A stretch of DNA of 64,000 nucleotides from Kiloniella majae (GTDB lineage Bacteria; Pseudomonadota; Alphaproteobacteria; Kiloniellales; Kiloniellaceae): NCBI RefSeq assembly GCF_002118315.1, contig NZ_MTSZ01000004.1, forward strand, positions 186,001 through 250,000, in the 5' to 3' direction. Both the position numbers and the translations under genes were made by a program. Under the pieces are notes generated by a model. The model was given only the letters and a program-made list of their open reading frames with translations, did not search any database and was not told where the DNA came from. Below, piece after piece: positions 1-9,302 of the stretch (positions are counted from its first letter, which is position 1; each line of letters opens with the position of its first letter).

Positions 1-2
1 TT

Positions 3-440
3 CCCAGCTTTTTTATTGAGAAACAAAGCTATGCGATGGTGGCACGAAACGATCTTGTCAACATTCTGGTATCGGCAGCTCTTGACCCGCTTGCAGGGTA
101 TAGTTTGCTAGAGCTGCATGGGCCAGAAGCCTATAGTCTGGACGATATCGTTGAAGCCGGACGTAATGTTCTGAATAAACATATCGCATCTCTGTCGTTG
201 CCCGAAGATGACTGGCTCCAGATCATGATGGATCAGGGACTGGACGAGAGTGCTGCTGTGTTGTGGCGTGATTATTATAGTCAGATGAATCAGGGAAATA
301 TCACAAGTGATCCAAAGGCAACCCCGATTGCCGGGGAAAGCAAGTTATCGGATGCTCTATTTCAGGTTTGGAAGGTGATGCGTCAAAAAGAACGCGCGGC
401 AATCGACCCGGATAAGAAGGTATATGAAGGCTTGGTTTAA
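3..440 (+). CDS. NmrA-like NAD(P)-binding protein, C-terminal part (5' truncated)
   Basis: The frame is open from the window edge, so the true start lies outside. Only the last ~145 residues are visible. The segment reading SYAMVARNDLVNI followed by a helix and LELHGPEAYSLDDI matches the substrate-domain part of NmrA-like atypical short-chain dehydrogenases. In that family a conserved (V/A)xxDI(A/G)xxAA helix precedes a 'GPE.ys..d' strand. The Rossmann glycine motif would be in the missing N-terminus. Members are NAD(P)-dependent reductases or redox-sensing regulators; no substrate can be assigned. It converges on the histidine phosphatase downstream, with only 33 bp between stop codons. Confidence 0.6.
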   Translation, partial: PSFFIEKQSYAMVARNDLVNILVSAALDPLAGYSLLELHGPEAYSLDDIVEAGRNVLNKHIASLSLPEDDWLQIMMDQGLDESAAVLWRDYYSQMNQGNITSDPKATPIAGESKLSDALFQVWKVMRQKERAAIDPDKKVYEGLV

Positions 441-473
441 AAAGAGTATATAAACCAGGTACAGAGTTTAGAT

Positions 474-1046
474 TTATGCGCCGATAAACTCTGTACTCCA
501 ACTGTCTTTACCTGAAGTTGGAGGGTGTATGAGAAGCGGGCATGCATTTCCCAAGTCGATGTCATGGGTGATATTTGCTGCCTCTGCGATGGGCCAAAAA
601 ACAGCGCGGTGCGCCACGATGAGGGGCACACCGTTGTTGTTCAGAATATCATTTACTACGTTGAGCACCCGGTTCGAGAAACTGAGATAGTTTTCTGCAT
701 CTTTGGGTGTTACTCCCTTTCGCCAATTGGCATCGACTTCCGGGTCTGTTTTAAGCTGGCCTTCTAAAGAACCATAATGGCATTCTTGTAGCGCCAATGA
801 TTCAAGCAAAGACACTTTGTGGATCTCATTAATGATTTCTGCGGTCTTTTTTGCTCTGCTCAACGTGCTGGTATAGATCGCAGTAATATCTTCGTTCTTT
901 AGAAGGGCCTGTGCCTGATATGCCTGTTGAATGCCTTCGTCGTTAAGCGGGATGTCACGCTGTCCCTGATAACGCTTTTCTTTGTTCCAGTCCGTTAGAC
1001 CGTGCCTAAGAAAATAGAAGGGTTTTTCAAGTAGCATTTGGGGCAT
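474..1046 (-). CDS. Histidine phosphatase family protein (phosphoglycerate-mutase fold)
   Basis: 190 aa. The N-terminus carries the phosphohistidine motif LRHGLTDWN (residues ~13-21), followed by the typical GQRDIPLNDEG segment and STLSRAKKTAEI, which supplies the second phosphate-binding arginine. The ECHYGSLEG stretch has the acid residue, and VAHRAVF near the C-terminus holds the second catalytic histidine. The length suits small cytosolic phosphatases of the GpmB/CobC type. The substrate cannot be inferred, because the neighbours (an ABM-fold protein and an NmrA-like protein) are not a known pathway. It lies downstream of the ABM-fold gene on the same strand with a 25 bp gap, so the two may be co-transcribed. 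No strong ribosome site precedes the first ATG; a second ATG lies three codons in. Confidence 0.85.
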   Translation of the reverse strand: MPQMLLEKPFYFLRHGLTDWNKEKRYQGQRDIPLNDEGIQQAYQAQALLKNEDITAIYTSTLSRAKKTAEIINEIHKVSLLESLALQECHYGSLEGQLKTDPEVDANWRKGVTPKDAENYLSFSNRVLNVVNDILNNNGVPLIVAHRAVFWPIAEAANITHDIDLGNACPLLIHPPTSGKDSWSTEFIGA

Positions 1047-1071
1047 TTATCAATTCTGATCAAAGTATCTG

Positions 1072-1386
1072 TCAGGAAAAATTTACTAAGCCTGACTCTT
1101 GATGGGGTGTCAAAACATCTATCTTCAGGCTGCTCATATCAATAAGAGGGATAAGGTTTTGCAGCGAGTGTTTGCTCGCCATCAAATCGTTTGATTGATG
1201 GGCATCTTCTTTGGTGTCCCAATAGTAAATATCCATCCACAAACCGTCATCATCTTTTGAGAGGGACTGATACCTGAATCCGGGTAGTCTTTCGAGGTCG
1301 GGAACCATTGCCTGAACGGCATCAATCATCTGTTGGTCCGTTACGTTTGGTGCCGCTTTCCAGCTCACAATCTCAACAACATACAT
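1072..1386 (-). CDS. Small dimeric alpha/beta-barrel (ABM-like) protein
   Basis: 104 aa. It begins MYVVEIVSWKA, has a central helix (NVTDQQMIDAVQAMVPDLERLPGF) and a WMDIYYWDTKEDA strand-turn. This pattern is typical of ferredoxin-like dimeric barrels (antibiotic biosynthesis monooxygenase and related stress proteins). An AAAGGA ribosome site sits 8 bp before the ATG. It is divergent from the LysR gene at 1492 across ~105 bp, so that regulator may control it; LysR proteins often regulate the divergent neighbour. No catalytic residue can be named and the substrate is unknown. Confidence 0.65.
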   Translation of the reverse strand: MYVVEIVSWKAAPNVTDQQMIDAVQAMVPDLERLPGFRYQSLSKDDDGLWMDIYYWDTKEDAHQSNDLMASKHSLQNLIPLIDMSSLKIDVLTPHQESGLVNFS

Positions 1387-1491
1387 CGTCTTGTCCTTTG
1401 GGTTCGTGTAAATGACGAGGCATCATATTGCTTAAATAAACGAGAACAATTACCATAATTGATAAGTGTTTATTCTCATTTTGGAACGAAT

Positions 1492-2388
1492 ATGGATTCA
1501 TTTCAGCGCGCTTTGATTTTTAAAACGGTTGTGGAAAATCATACGATGGCAGCGGCGGCACGCATTATGAACGTCAGCCCGTCGGTTATCAGCAAACGGA
1601 TCACAGAACTGGAAGCTGCGATGGGGGTGCAGCTGTTAAGGCGAACCACTCGCCGGATAACCTTAACCGAGGCCGGAAGCAATTTTTACCATCGCATGGT
1701 TTCTTTGCACGGTCAGTGGCAGACCTTGTTGGATGAAACGCAGGATCTGGGGCAAAATCCGCGGGGTCGTCTTACGCTTGCGGCACCTTCGCCCCTGTTG
1801 AATAGGGTCTTGTTGCCGGTTCTGGGATCTTTTTTGAAAAGAAACCCTGACATTGATATTGAATTAAAGTCTGCTGCGTACGAAACCCTGCCTATGGCGG
1901 GGGTTGATCTTTCTCTGGCACGGCAGATTGATGATTTTGATTCCATGGCTTATGTGGGGCGGCGGCTCTGTCGCTATTATAATCAGCTTTTTGCCAGCCC
2001 GGGTTATCTGGCTGAGAGCAAACCCTTGTCTGAAAGCAATGATCTGAAATCACACGCATGTTTGTTATATGGTGAAAACATAAAGGCGACCACCTGGCAC
2101 TTTGATTGTGGAAATAAAGCTGATGTTGCCGTTGATGTTTTTGGACGGCTTTCCAGTAACAATACAGAAGCTTTGATTGCGGCGGCTTGTCAGGGGCAGG
2201 GTATTGCCTATATTCCGGCATTGATTATTCAAGACGAGATTGAAAGAGGTGATCTGGTGCCGGTTCTGCCAGATTTAAAAAGCAAAATCTTTGAAATGTG
2301 GTTCTATTATCAAAAGCTTGATTTTGTGCCGTTGAAGCTGCGTGTGTTGCTTGATTTCTTGAAGGAACAATGGAAAGAGCCAGCTTGA
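1492..2388 (+). CDS. LysR-family transcriptional regulator
   Basis: 298 aa from the ATG at 1492. An in-frame TTG at 1459 would add 11 residues, but the ATG has GGAA just upstream and starts with MDSFQRALIFKTVVENHTM, the usual LysR beginning. Residues ~1-60 form the winged HTH (AAAARIMNVSPSVISKRITELE, then RRTTRRITLTEAG). The rest is the periplasmic-binding-like effector domain, ending in a proline-poor LLDFLKEQ helix as in the common CrgA/AaeR-like group. It is divergent from the small ABM-fold gene and convergent with acsA. The effector is unknown. Confidence 0.9.
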   Translation: MDSFQRALIFKTVVENHTMAAAARIMNVSPSVISKRITELEAAMGVQLLRRTTRRITLTEAGSNFYHRMVSLHGQWQTLLDETQDLGQNPRGRLTLAAPSPLLNRVLLPVLGSFLKRNPDIDIELKSAAYETLPMAGVDLSLARQIDDFDSMAYVGRRLCRYYNQLFASPGYLAESKPLSESNDLKSHACLLYGENIKATTWHFDCGNKADVAVDVFGRLSSNNTEALIAAACQGQGIAYIPALIIQDEIERGDLVPVLPDLKSKIFEMWFYYQKLDFVPLKLRVLLDFLKEQWKEPA

Positions 2389-2408
2389 TTGAGGCGGCCT
2401 AAAACAAA

Positions 2409-2435
2409 AAAGGCAGCTCCTGCGAAGCTGCCTTT
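2409..2435 (-). terminator. Rho-independent terminator of acsA
   Basis: A perfect 10 bp stem (AAAGGCAGCT / AGCTGCCTTT) with a 7 nt loop. An A-rich run at 2401-2411 becomes the U-tract when read on the minus strand. It lies 22 bp past the acsA stop. On the plus strand it is followed by a weaker T-stretch and may also end the LysR transcript. Confidence 0.85.
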
Positions 2436-2456
2436 CTGATGTAAACGAAGAATAGT

Positions 2457-4397
2457 TTACTTGTTCATTCTGTTTTCAATAAGATCATCAACGACGGATG
2501 GATCTGCCAAAGTGGAAGTATCCCCCAAGCTGCCATAGTCATTTTCAGCTATCTTACGCAAAATACGGCGCATGATTTTACCAGAACGGGTTTTTGGCAA
2601 TCCGGGTGCCCATTGCAACATATCCGGTGTGGCAATCGGGCCGATTTCTTTTCTGACCCAGGTAACAAGCTCTTTGCGTAACTCGTCACTAGGCTCTTCA
2701 CCCGCGTTCAGCGTTACATAGGCATAGATACCCTGGCCTTTAATTTCGTGCGGATATCCAACCACGGCAGACTCAGCGACCTTGGCATGGGCGACAAGAG
2801 CTGATTCAACTTCGGCTGTTCCCATGCGATGACCAGACACGTTGATCACATCATCAACACGTCCTGTGATCCAGTAATAGCCATCTTCATCACGGCGACA
2901 GCCATCACCAGTGAAGTAAAGACCATCATAGGTGGAGAAATAGGTCTGAACGAAGCGGTCGTGATCTCCATAGAGGGTCCGCATCTGTCCGGGCCAGGAG
3001 TCAGAAATACAGAGATTACCCTCTGTTGCACCTTCTAACGGTTTTCCGTCGTTATCAACCAGTAGCGGCTTAACGCCAAAGAACGGACGTGTTGCAGAGC
3101 CTGGTTTCAGAGGAGTCGCCCCCGGTAGTGGTGTAATCAGAATGCCACCTGTTTCAGTCTGCCACCATGTATCGACAATCTGGCAGCGACCTTCACCAAC
3201 GACCTGATGATACCACATCCATGCTTCCGGATTGATCGGTTCACCCACAGTGCCAAGAAGACGGATTGTTGATCGAGAGGTTTTCTTGACGGCTTCCAAA
3301 CCTTCACGCATCAGGGCGCGGATAGCCGTCGGGGCCGTGTAGAAGATGTTGACCTTGTGTTTGTCACAGACTTCCCAGAAGCGCGAAGCTGTCGGGTAGT
3401 TCGGCACGCCTTCAAAAACAAGCGTTGTCGCGCCATTGGTCAAGGGACCATAGACGATGTAACTGTGGCCAGTAATCCAGCCAACATCGGCCGTACACCA
3501 GTAAATATCACCGTCGTGATAATCAAAGACGTACTTGTGTGTCATTGATGCATAGACGAGATAGCCGCCAGTTGTGTGAAGAACGCCTTTTGGCTTTCCG
3601 GTTGAACCGGATGTGAAGAGAATGAAAAGCGGATCTTCGGCTTTCATTTCTTCAGCGGGGCACTCTTTGTCTGCTGCGGCGCAGGCTTCATCCCACCAGA
3701 CGTCGCGTTTGTCGTCCCAGTTGATATCACCACCCGTGCGTTTGACAACAAAAACGGTATCGACATCAGGGCAGGATTCAAGCGCTTTGTCTGTATTGGC
3801 CTTGAGGGGTACTTTGCGTCCGCCACGTAACCCTTCGTCAGCGGTAATCACACAATTGGATTCACAGCCTTGAATGCGGCCAGCAAGTGCGTCGGGTGAA
3901 AATCCACCAAACACAACGGAGTGAACGGCACCAATTCGCGCACAGGCCAGCATTGCATAGGTGGCTTCGGGGATCATCGGCATGTAGATGGTGACGCGAT
4001 CCCCTTTTTTCACGCCGCGGGCTTTCATGGCATTGGCGAAACGGCTTACGTGATCATAAAGCTGTCCATAGGTGATGTACTCATGTTCGCTGGGGTCATC
4101 ACCTTCCCAGATGATTGCCGTGTCATCTTTTTTTGTTGGCAGATGACGATCAATTGCGTTGTAGCAGACGTTTGTCGTGCCATCTTCGTACCAGCGAATA
4201 TGAACATCGCCGGGGCCATAATTTACGTCTTTTACCTTGGTAAAGGGTTTAAACCAGTGAATGCGTTTTCCATGTTCAGCCCAAAATGCTTCGGGGTCTT
4301 CGATGGATTTTTGGTACATTTCAAGGTAACGGGGTTCATCTACCCATGCTTTTTGGGCGAGGTCTTCCGGTACGGGAAAAACAGTGGCGTCCGACAT
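2457..4397 (-). CDS. acsA: Acetyl-CoA synthetase (AMP-forming)
   Basis: 646 aa, the usual length for bacterial Acs. The enzyme activates acetate with ATP and CoA through acetyl-AMP in the cytosol. The ATP-binding P-loop [10 protein letters not shown] is at ~262-271, WWQTETGG provides the acyl-pocket and adenine contacts, and [23 protein letters not shown] is the hinge. The C-terminal PKTRSGK (~601-607) carries the lysine that protein acetyltransferases modify in this family. It is transcribed alone, with its own terminator. The 295 bp upstream contains the promoter but I see no operator I can name. Together with acetoacetyl-CoA synthetase at 23.6 kb it gives the cell two acid-thiol ligases for small carboxylates. 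Confidence 0.97.
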   Translation of the reverse strand: MSDATVFPVPEDLAQKAWVDEPRYLEMYQKSIEDPEAFWAEHGKRIHWFKPFTKVKDVNYGPGDVHIRWYEDGTTNVCYNAIDRHLPTKKDDTAIIWEGDDPSEHEYITYGQLYDHVSRFANAMKARGVKKGDRVTIYMPMIPEATYAMLACARIGAVHSVVFGGFSPDALAGRIQGCESNCVITADEGLRGGRKVPLKANTDKALESCPDVDTVFVVKRTGGDINWDDKRDVWWDEACAAADKECPAEEMKAEDPLFILFTSGSTGKPKGVLHTTGGYLVYASMTHKYVFDYHDGDIYWCTADVGWITGHSYIVYGPLTNGATTLVFEGVPNYPTASRFWEVCDKHKVNIFYTAPTAIRALMREGLEAVKKTSRSTIRLLGTVGEPINPEAWMWYHQVVGEGRCQIVDTWWQTETGGILITPLPGATPLKPGSATRPFFGVKPLLVDNDGKPLEGATEGNLCISDSWPGQMRTLYGDHDRFVQTYFSTYDGLYFTGDGCRRDEDGYYWITGRVDDVINVSGHRMGTAEVESALVAHAKVAESAVVGYPHEIKGQGIYAYVTLNAGEEPSDELRKELVTWVRKEIGPIATPDMLQWAPGLPKTRSGKIMRRILRKIAENDYGSLGDTSTLADPSVVDDLIENRMNK

Positions 4398-4692
4398 GCT
4401 TCGGTCTCCCTATATTATTATTTATTGTTGCGCTGCTTTATTTTTATCAGCGGTTTTTTGTTCGCAGGGATTATTTACGGAATTTCCTGATTTCTCAAGG
4501 GCAATTTGGAAATAATCGATAAGCTATTGTCCTGTTAATGAAAATTATGTTGCGATGCAGCATCTGTTGATGAGCATATTTGCGAGGGTCTTGCTTGTGG
4601 ATGATCGTCTTTGAGAAGGCTGCATAATTAACTATCAAAGTAAAAGATAGCTATGCAGAAGGACGATGAGTGGTGCGGAGCGATGCGAGACC
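4398..4692. other. Intergenic: acsA promoter region and EAL-gene 3' hairpin
   Basis: No gene seen. The AT-rich part nearest acsA (4398-4550) should hold its minus-strand promoter and leader. At 4620-4658 an imperfect hairpin pairs CTGCATA with TATGCAG and, inside, CTATC with GATAG. It lies just after the EAL-gene stop on the minus strand and may protect or end that transcript, although it has no clear U-tract. Confidence 0.45.
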
Positions 4693-6378
4693 TTAGGACC
4701 AGGTTTCGGTTGTTTCACCACGGCGAACAACTGTACGAGGTTTGTCAGGCTCCTCGAAAATACTGATGTCATTACAGGGGCGGCCAAAATAATAACCTTG
4801 TCCGAAATCAACATTACAGTTGATTAGTAATTGAGTCGTTTCTTCATCTTCAACCATTTCAGCAACTGTTTGTGTCTTGAGCTTCCGGCACAGATCAGCA
4901 ATGGCTTTGAGAATATGGGCCGATGTTTCGTCTTCCAGGGCATCGCGGACATAACTTCCGTCAATTTTCAGAACATCAACCTGGAACTGGCGGAGATACT
5001 GAAGCGAGGCTTCGCCGACTCCAAAATCATCGAGACATACTTTGTGGCCAAGCTTGCGAAGGGTCTGCATTGCTTCATTGGCAATAACCGGATCCGGAAT
5101 TCTTGTTGATTCTGTAATTTCGAACAGCAAGGCTTCTGGTGTGTCTTTCAAAGGATCCAGCAAAGGGACTAGCTGTTTGATGAAATCGGCATCGCCTATG
5201 GAAGCTGCGGACAGGTTTATGGCGATTGAACGGTTGAATTGTTTGCTGGGATTGTTCTGTATCCACTTGATCGCTTTTCGACAAATAGCAAGATCAAAGC
5301 CCTTGATAAGATTCAAGTCTTCGGCTGATCTTATGAATTCTTGTGGAGACCCGGTTTCATCATTTATACGGGCCAGAACTTCATAGTGATGGATTGCGCG
5401 TGTTTTCAGATCCACAATAGGTTGGAAGACAATCATGAAGTCGCCACCTTCGGTGACTCTGATGATACGCTCGGCCGTTTTTTTGATGCGCGCCAGAATT
5501 TCCGGAAGTGAATGTGCCAGATCTTCCAGGCTGAAATTTTCGCTTTGATCGTGGGCAAATTGCTGAATCATGAAACTCAGGGCCTGAGCCGCATTTCCCC
5601 CTGAGATCCCACTGTCAGCAAGGGCGATACTTGCCTGTTCAACCTTCAGACCAACGCCTTGGGGATCAGCTGCTTTTACCTGTTTTGAGATTTCATCAGT
5701 TAGCTTGTCTATGTCCAGATCCGGGCGGCTGATCAACCCGTATTTACCATTCCCAAATGAAGCAGCTGAATTGGCTTCTGATGAACTTGCGCGAAGGTAG
5801 CTGTTGATTGTCTCTGACAGCTCTTGTCTGGCATCTTTATCCAGTTTTTTTGCGAACTCATCATAATTTTCAAGTTCGATGAAAGTGAGTTTGTCTTCGG
5901 GGTTGGTTTTCAGATGTTCGGTCGCTGTTTTCCCAAAACTGACACGATCATGAACCACAGCGCCACCTGCCTGACGATTTGTTTTTGGCGAGGTTGCCGC
6001 AATAGCTGAAGGAAGTTTGCAGGATAGGAAATAATGCTTTTCCAAATCCTCTACATAGTATCCGGTCAGTGAAAGAGGCTGGGCTTTGCCCGATTTGTTT
6101 TTAAAATCGATGTTCATCGGGTCTGGCCTGACGCCCCCGACCATGCCGGAAAGAAGGTGTTTTAAAACCGGTTCTTCGTGAGACAGAACCAAGTCATCTA
6201 TGGGCATGCCGATAAGTTCTTTTATTGAGCGGCCGAATATGGATTGGGTTGCACCGCTGACAAAAACAATTTCATGTTTTTCAGAGAGTTCAAGCAAAAG
6301 GTCTGCTCGACAAAAAGCAAACGCGAGAAAACGATCACGTTCCTGGCGTAAGGAACTTATCAAACTTTCGTTGCCCAT
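4693..6378 (-). CDS. PAS - degenerate GGDEF - EAL domain protein (c-di-GMP phosphodiesterase or receptor)
   Basis: 561 aa, no membrane segment. Residues ~20-120 read as a PAS sensor (ELSEKHEIVFVSGATQSIFG). Residues ~150-275 resemble a GGDEF fold in which the active-site loop is replaced by FGNGKYG (~208-214), so cyclase activity is unlikely. Residues ~310-540 are an EAL domain with the expected metal and substrate residues: EVL (333-335), N388, E420/E423, DDFG (450-453), K471, E507 and Q527. It is therefore probably an active c-di-GMP phosphodiesterase, tuned by the PAS and perhaps by nucleotide binding to the degenerate domain. A PilZ-type c-di-GMP receptor lies at 29.9 kb but is not linked to it. 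It is transcribed alone, upstream of acsA on the same strand. Confidence 0.9.
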   Translation of the reverse strand: MGNESLISSLRQERDRFLAFAFCRADLLLELSEKHEIVFVSGATQSIFGRSIKELIGMPIDDLVLSHEEPVLKHLLSGMVGGVRPDPMNIDFKNKSGKAQPLSLTGYYVEDLEKHYFLSCKLPSAIAATSPKTNRQAGGAVVHDRVSFGKTATEHLKTNPEDKLTFIELENYDEFAKKLDKDARQELSETINSYLRASSSEANSAASFGNGKYGLISRPDLDIDKLTDEISKQVKAADPQGVGLKVEQASIALADSGISGGNAAQALSFMIQQFAHDQSENFSLEDLAHSLPEILARIKKTAERIIRVTEGGDFMIVFQPIVDLKTRAIHHYEVLARINDETGSPQEFIRSAEDLNLIKGFDLAICRKAIKWIQNNPSKQFNRSIAINLSAASIGDADFIKQLVPLLDPLKDTPEALLFEITESTRIPDPVIANEAMQTLRKLGHKVCLDDFGVGEASLQYLRQFQVDVLKIDGSYVRDALEDETSAHILKAIADLCRKLKTQTVAEMVEDEETTQLLINCNVDFGQGYYFGRPCNDISIFEEPDKPRTVVRRGETTETWS

Positions 6379-6596
6379 GTGGTCCCCGGGTTTTTCCTGC
6401 CTTCTTATGTCTGAAAGCGCGATAGTAATTGTTCAGGTTAAGCCCAAGAAGTTAAAGCAACGTGAAAACACTTATAGGTGTAAAATTGTATTTCATAGAA
6501 TCTATAGGTGATTTTGATATGGGATTATAAAATCTTGGGTTAATGATTAGATTGATTCAATTGGTGATTTTTGCTGCAGGGAGTATGATCAATATT

Positions 6597-6743
6597 ATGA
6601 AACCTGTTATAAAACATCTTTTGGTTATTTTAATCATTCTGGTTGTTTGCCTGACGACGATCCTGATCTTCCCCGGATCTTTGGAAGCTTTCGGCGCTAA
6701 ATTCTGGGATGCAGCCCTATGGATTGGGAGCTGTTTTTCCTGA
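6597..6743 (+). CDS. Possible small single-pass membrane protein
   Basis: A short reading frame (48 aa from the ATG at 6597; longer forms begin at 6543). It starts MKPVIKHLL and contains a strongly hydrophobic run (LVILIILVVCLTTILIF) followed by a short amphipathic tail with two tryptophans. GGGAG lies 12 bp upstream of the ATG, rather far for a ribosome site. It sits alone between the divergent EAL gene and the MFS gene. The membrane-helix composition argues for a real peptide, but conservation is untested. It could be a chance frame in an AT-rich spacer. Confidence 0.35.
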   Translation: MKPVIKHLLVILIILVVCLTTILIFPGSLEAFGAKFWDAALWIGSCFS

Positions 6744-6798
6744 CGGGTAAAATTTAGCTCTTCCTGCCTGTTCCCACCCTCCTGTGTGAGTGAATTCT

Positions 6799-8031
6799 AT
6801 GACACGAACTGATAAAGCGATTTCATCTTCAAGGCCGATCTGGGTTGTTTTGCTCTCAGGATGCCTCGTGCTTTGTTTGGCCTTTGGTGTCAGGTCCAGC
6901 TATGGCCTTTTTGTCAAACCCATCTCGGACGAGTTGAGCTGGGGGCGGGAAATTTTGGCCTTTTCTTTGGCCATCCAAAACTTGCTTTGGGGGGCTGCGC
7001 AACCTTTTGCTGGTATGATTGCGGATCGTTATGGTGCCGGGCGCGTATTGGCATTGAGCGCGCTGGTTTATGCTGGAGGCATCATTCTTGGCGTGATGGA
7101 TTATTCGCCGATTGCATCTCATATGGGGCCGGGCTTCTTTGTTGGTATTGGTTTAAGCGGAACAACCTTTGGTGTTGTTTTGGCTGTTATCGGGCGATCT
7201 GTTTCGGAAGACAAGCGCTCTTTGGCGCTGGGGATTGCAACGGCGTCGGCTTCTTTGGGGCAGTTTCTTATCATTCCCTTGGGAAGTAGCCTGTTACAAA
7301 GCTTTGGTTGGCAGGATGCCTTGTTAATCCTTGCCGGACTTTTGATGTTGATTGTACCCGCAGCTTATTTTTTACGAGGCGTTTCGCCGATCTCTGACGT
7401 TTCCGTTGATCAGGGTGCAGATATGTCTATGTCGGCGGTGTTAAAAGAAGCTTCGAGGCACAGAGGATATTGGCTATTGATCGCTGGCTTCTTTGTTTGT
7501 GGTTTCCATCTAGCCTTTATAACGGTCCACTTCCCGTCCTATGCCATTGATAAAGGTCTGGCACCGGAAGTGGGTGCCTGGACACTGGCGCTGGTTGGAT
7601 TAGCGAATATTTTTGGTTCCTATACCGCGGGTGCTCTGGGTGGCGCTTATCGTAAAAAATATCTGTTATCAGGTATTTATATTGCCCGCTCTGTTGCAAT
7701 TCTTGCGTTTATTTTAGTGCCAGCTTCGACGGTTTCATTTCTTGCTTTTGGCTTTGTCATGGGGCTTTTGTGGTTGAGTACTGTTCCGCTAACATCCGGT
7801 CTTGTCGCCCAGATTTTTGGGCCGGAATATATGGGAACCTTGTTTGGTTTTGTTTTCTTTAGTCATCAGGTCGGAAGTTTCATCGGCGTGTGGCTGGGGG
7901 GGGTGTTATACGATTCAACGCAATCCTATGATCTGGTCTGGTGGATTTCTATCTTTCTCGGCGTCTTCGCTGCTATTGTTCACTGGCCGATTACCGATCA
8001 ACCTTTACGTAGATTCTCTCAGGCGACCTAA
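6799..8031 (+). CDS. MFS transporter (monocarboxylate/oxalate-formate-type)
   Basis: 410 aa with about 12 hydrophobic segments. The early FGVRSSYGLFVKPISDELSWGRE segment, followed by GMIADRYGAGRV (the MFS loop 2-3 signature), resembles the monocarboxylate/oxalate-formate antiporter branch. A second half-signature appears at the GGAYRKKYLL loop. The ATG at 6799 is preferred over a GTG at 6790 because a GAG-containing ribosome site lies 8 bp before it. The substrate is unknown; organic-anion uptake is the usual role. It is monocistronic as far as can be seen. Confidence 0.85.
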   Translation: MTRTDKAISSSRPIWVVLLSGCLVLCLAFGVRSSYGLFVKPISDELSWGREILAFSLAIQNLLWGAAQPFAGMIADRYGAGRVLALSALVYAGGIILGVMDYSPIASHMGPGFFVGIGLSGTTFGVVLAVIGRSVSEDKRSLALGIATASASLGQFLIIPLGSSLLQSFGWQDALLILAGLLMLIVPAAYFLRGVSPISDVSVDQGADMSMSAVLKEASRHRGYWLLIAGFFVCGFHLAFITVHFPSYAIDKGLAPEVGAWTLALVGLANIFGSYTAGALGGAYRKKYLLSGIYIARSVAILAFILVPASTVSFLAFGFVMGLLWLSTVPLTSGLVAQIFGPEYMGTLFGFVFFSHQVGSFIGVWLGGVLYDSTQSYDLVWWISIFLGVFAAIVHWPITDQPLRRFSQAT

Positions 8032-8219
8032 AGGGTAAGACAAGGTTTTAAAAGACAAAACTACTATTGGTTGAATTGCTTTGTCCTATTCTTTTCTTTG
8101 CACTTGATTAAGGTTTCATCCTGTAAACTAGATGATAATATGCCTGAAACTCAGATCGGATCCAGATTGGATAATTGGGATCAAGTAGTGGTCGTTTCAG
8201 AAATATACAGGACGTTAAA

Positions 8220-8699
8220 GTGGAAGTGAAATTGCATATGCCAACCAACAATCTGAAGCCCAAGGTGCCATCCGAAGGTGGCCCTGAACTTGAGGACATC
8301 GTTGAAAAAGCAGAGCAGGCACTCTCAGAGATGGAAGGTGACTATGAAGTCCTGGTTAGTGAAGAGATCACACGTATTGATGAGTTTCTTCAAACGGCCA
8401 AAGGTGATTCTGCCAAAGCTGCTGACTCTATAAAAGAGATCCACGTCATAGGCCATAATATCAAGGGGCAGGCAGCAACCTTTAGCTATCCGCTTTTGTC
8501 GATGGCTGCAAAGTCACTATGCCATTTTATTCAGGAAAATGCTGAAGCCGCAGGCGAGCGTCTGGACCTGATCGAAGTTCATGTAAACACTATGCGGATT
8601 ATCATTGCACAAAAGATCAAAGGCGATGGCGGCAAAGAAGGTCAAGGGTTGATAACAGCTTTGGAAGAAGCCGTTGGCAAGATTTTAGCGAAAGATTAG
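8220..8699 (+). CDS. Orphan HPt (histidine phosphotransfer) domain protein
   Basis: 159 aa from a GTG at 8220, which has AGGA 8 bp upstream; other possible starts are a TTG at 8175 and an ATG at 8238. The centre reads IKEIHVIGHNIKGQAATFSY. This matches the HPt helix in which the phospho-accepting histidine is followed by xxKGxxxxF; the His is residue ~79. The N-terminal ~45 residues are charged and probably disordered. No kinase or receiver gene is adjacent, so it must work with a remote phosphorelay. A second protein with the same HN(I/M)KGQ core is encoded at 34990. Sequence supports the fold; the partner is unknown. Confidence 0.75.
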   Translation: MEVKLHMPTNNLKPKVPSEGGPELEDIVEKAEQALSEMEGDYEVLVSEEITRIDEFLQTAKGDSAKAADSIKEIHVIGHNIKGQAATFSYPLLSMAAKSLCHFIQENAEAAGERLDLIEVHVNTMRIIIAQKIKGDGGKEGQGLITALEEAVGKILAKD

Positions 8700-8763
8700 A
8701 TCCGTTTATCTAATACAGATTGACAGCATAACCTTGCATCAAAGCTTTGTATTTGTGGCTTGT

Positions 8764-9180
8764 TTAAGCAGGCTTCGTTTCACCCATCCCACAGATAATG
8801 TTCCACTCTTTATCCCTTACGGGCATGACGGAAAGACGTGATTGTTTGATAAGAGCCATTTCCTGCAATTCGGGATGAGCTTTGATTTCTTCTAAACTGA
8901 CTGGCGTGGTCATGGGATGAAGCGTTTTGACATCAACCATCCCGAAGCGCCCGGATTTATCGGTATGATCGGGGTAATATTCTTTACAAACCTCGACGAT
9001 GCCAACGATCTTTTTTTCTTTCACAGAATGATAGAAAAAAACACGGTCACCTACCTTCATCGCCTTCATATTGTTCGATGCCTGATAGTTGCGAACACCG
9101 TCCCAATGCTCAACATCTTTGGCAACCTGATCTTCCCAAGACCAACTACCGGGTTCTGTTTTCATCAACCAGTATGCCAA
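8764..9180 (-). CDS. EVE domain protein
   Basis: 138 aa. MAYWLMKTEPGSWSWEDQ at the start and WDGVRNYQASNNMKAMKVGD shortly after are the hallmarks of EVE/PUA-like proteins (the thymocyte nuclear protein 1 family). These bind modified bases in nucleic acid through an aromatic pocket. The C-terminal LIKQSRLSVMPV strand is also conserved. It closes the minus-strand set tsaD-gpsA-YciI-EVE, a gene order common in alphaproteobacteria, which suggests housekeeping rather than a defence role here. The molecular target is unknown. Confidence 0.9.
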   Translation of the reverse strand: MAYWLMKTEPGSWSWEDQVAKDVEHWDGVRNYQASNNMKAMKVGDRVFFYHSVKEKKIVGIVEVCKEYYPDHTDKSGRFGMVDVKTLHPMTTPVSLEEIKAHPELQEMALIKQSRLSVMPVRDKEWNIICGMGETKPA

Positions 9181-9302
9181 AGTATCCTCCTTTTTAGGCT
9201 ATATCCATAAACAGAATAACACTGCTCGCCGGGTAAACAAGCAGTGCTATTGGTATGCAGAATGATAATCCACTCAAACAAAGATCTACAGTGATCTTAA
9301 CC

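Noticed and set aside
4620-4658. Imperfect hairpin read as a terminator
   Set aside because: It has bulges and no U-tract, so I mention it only within the intergenic note rather than as a terminator.
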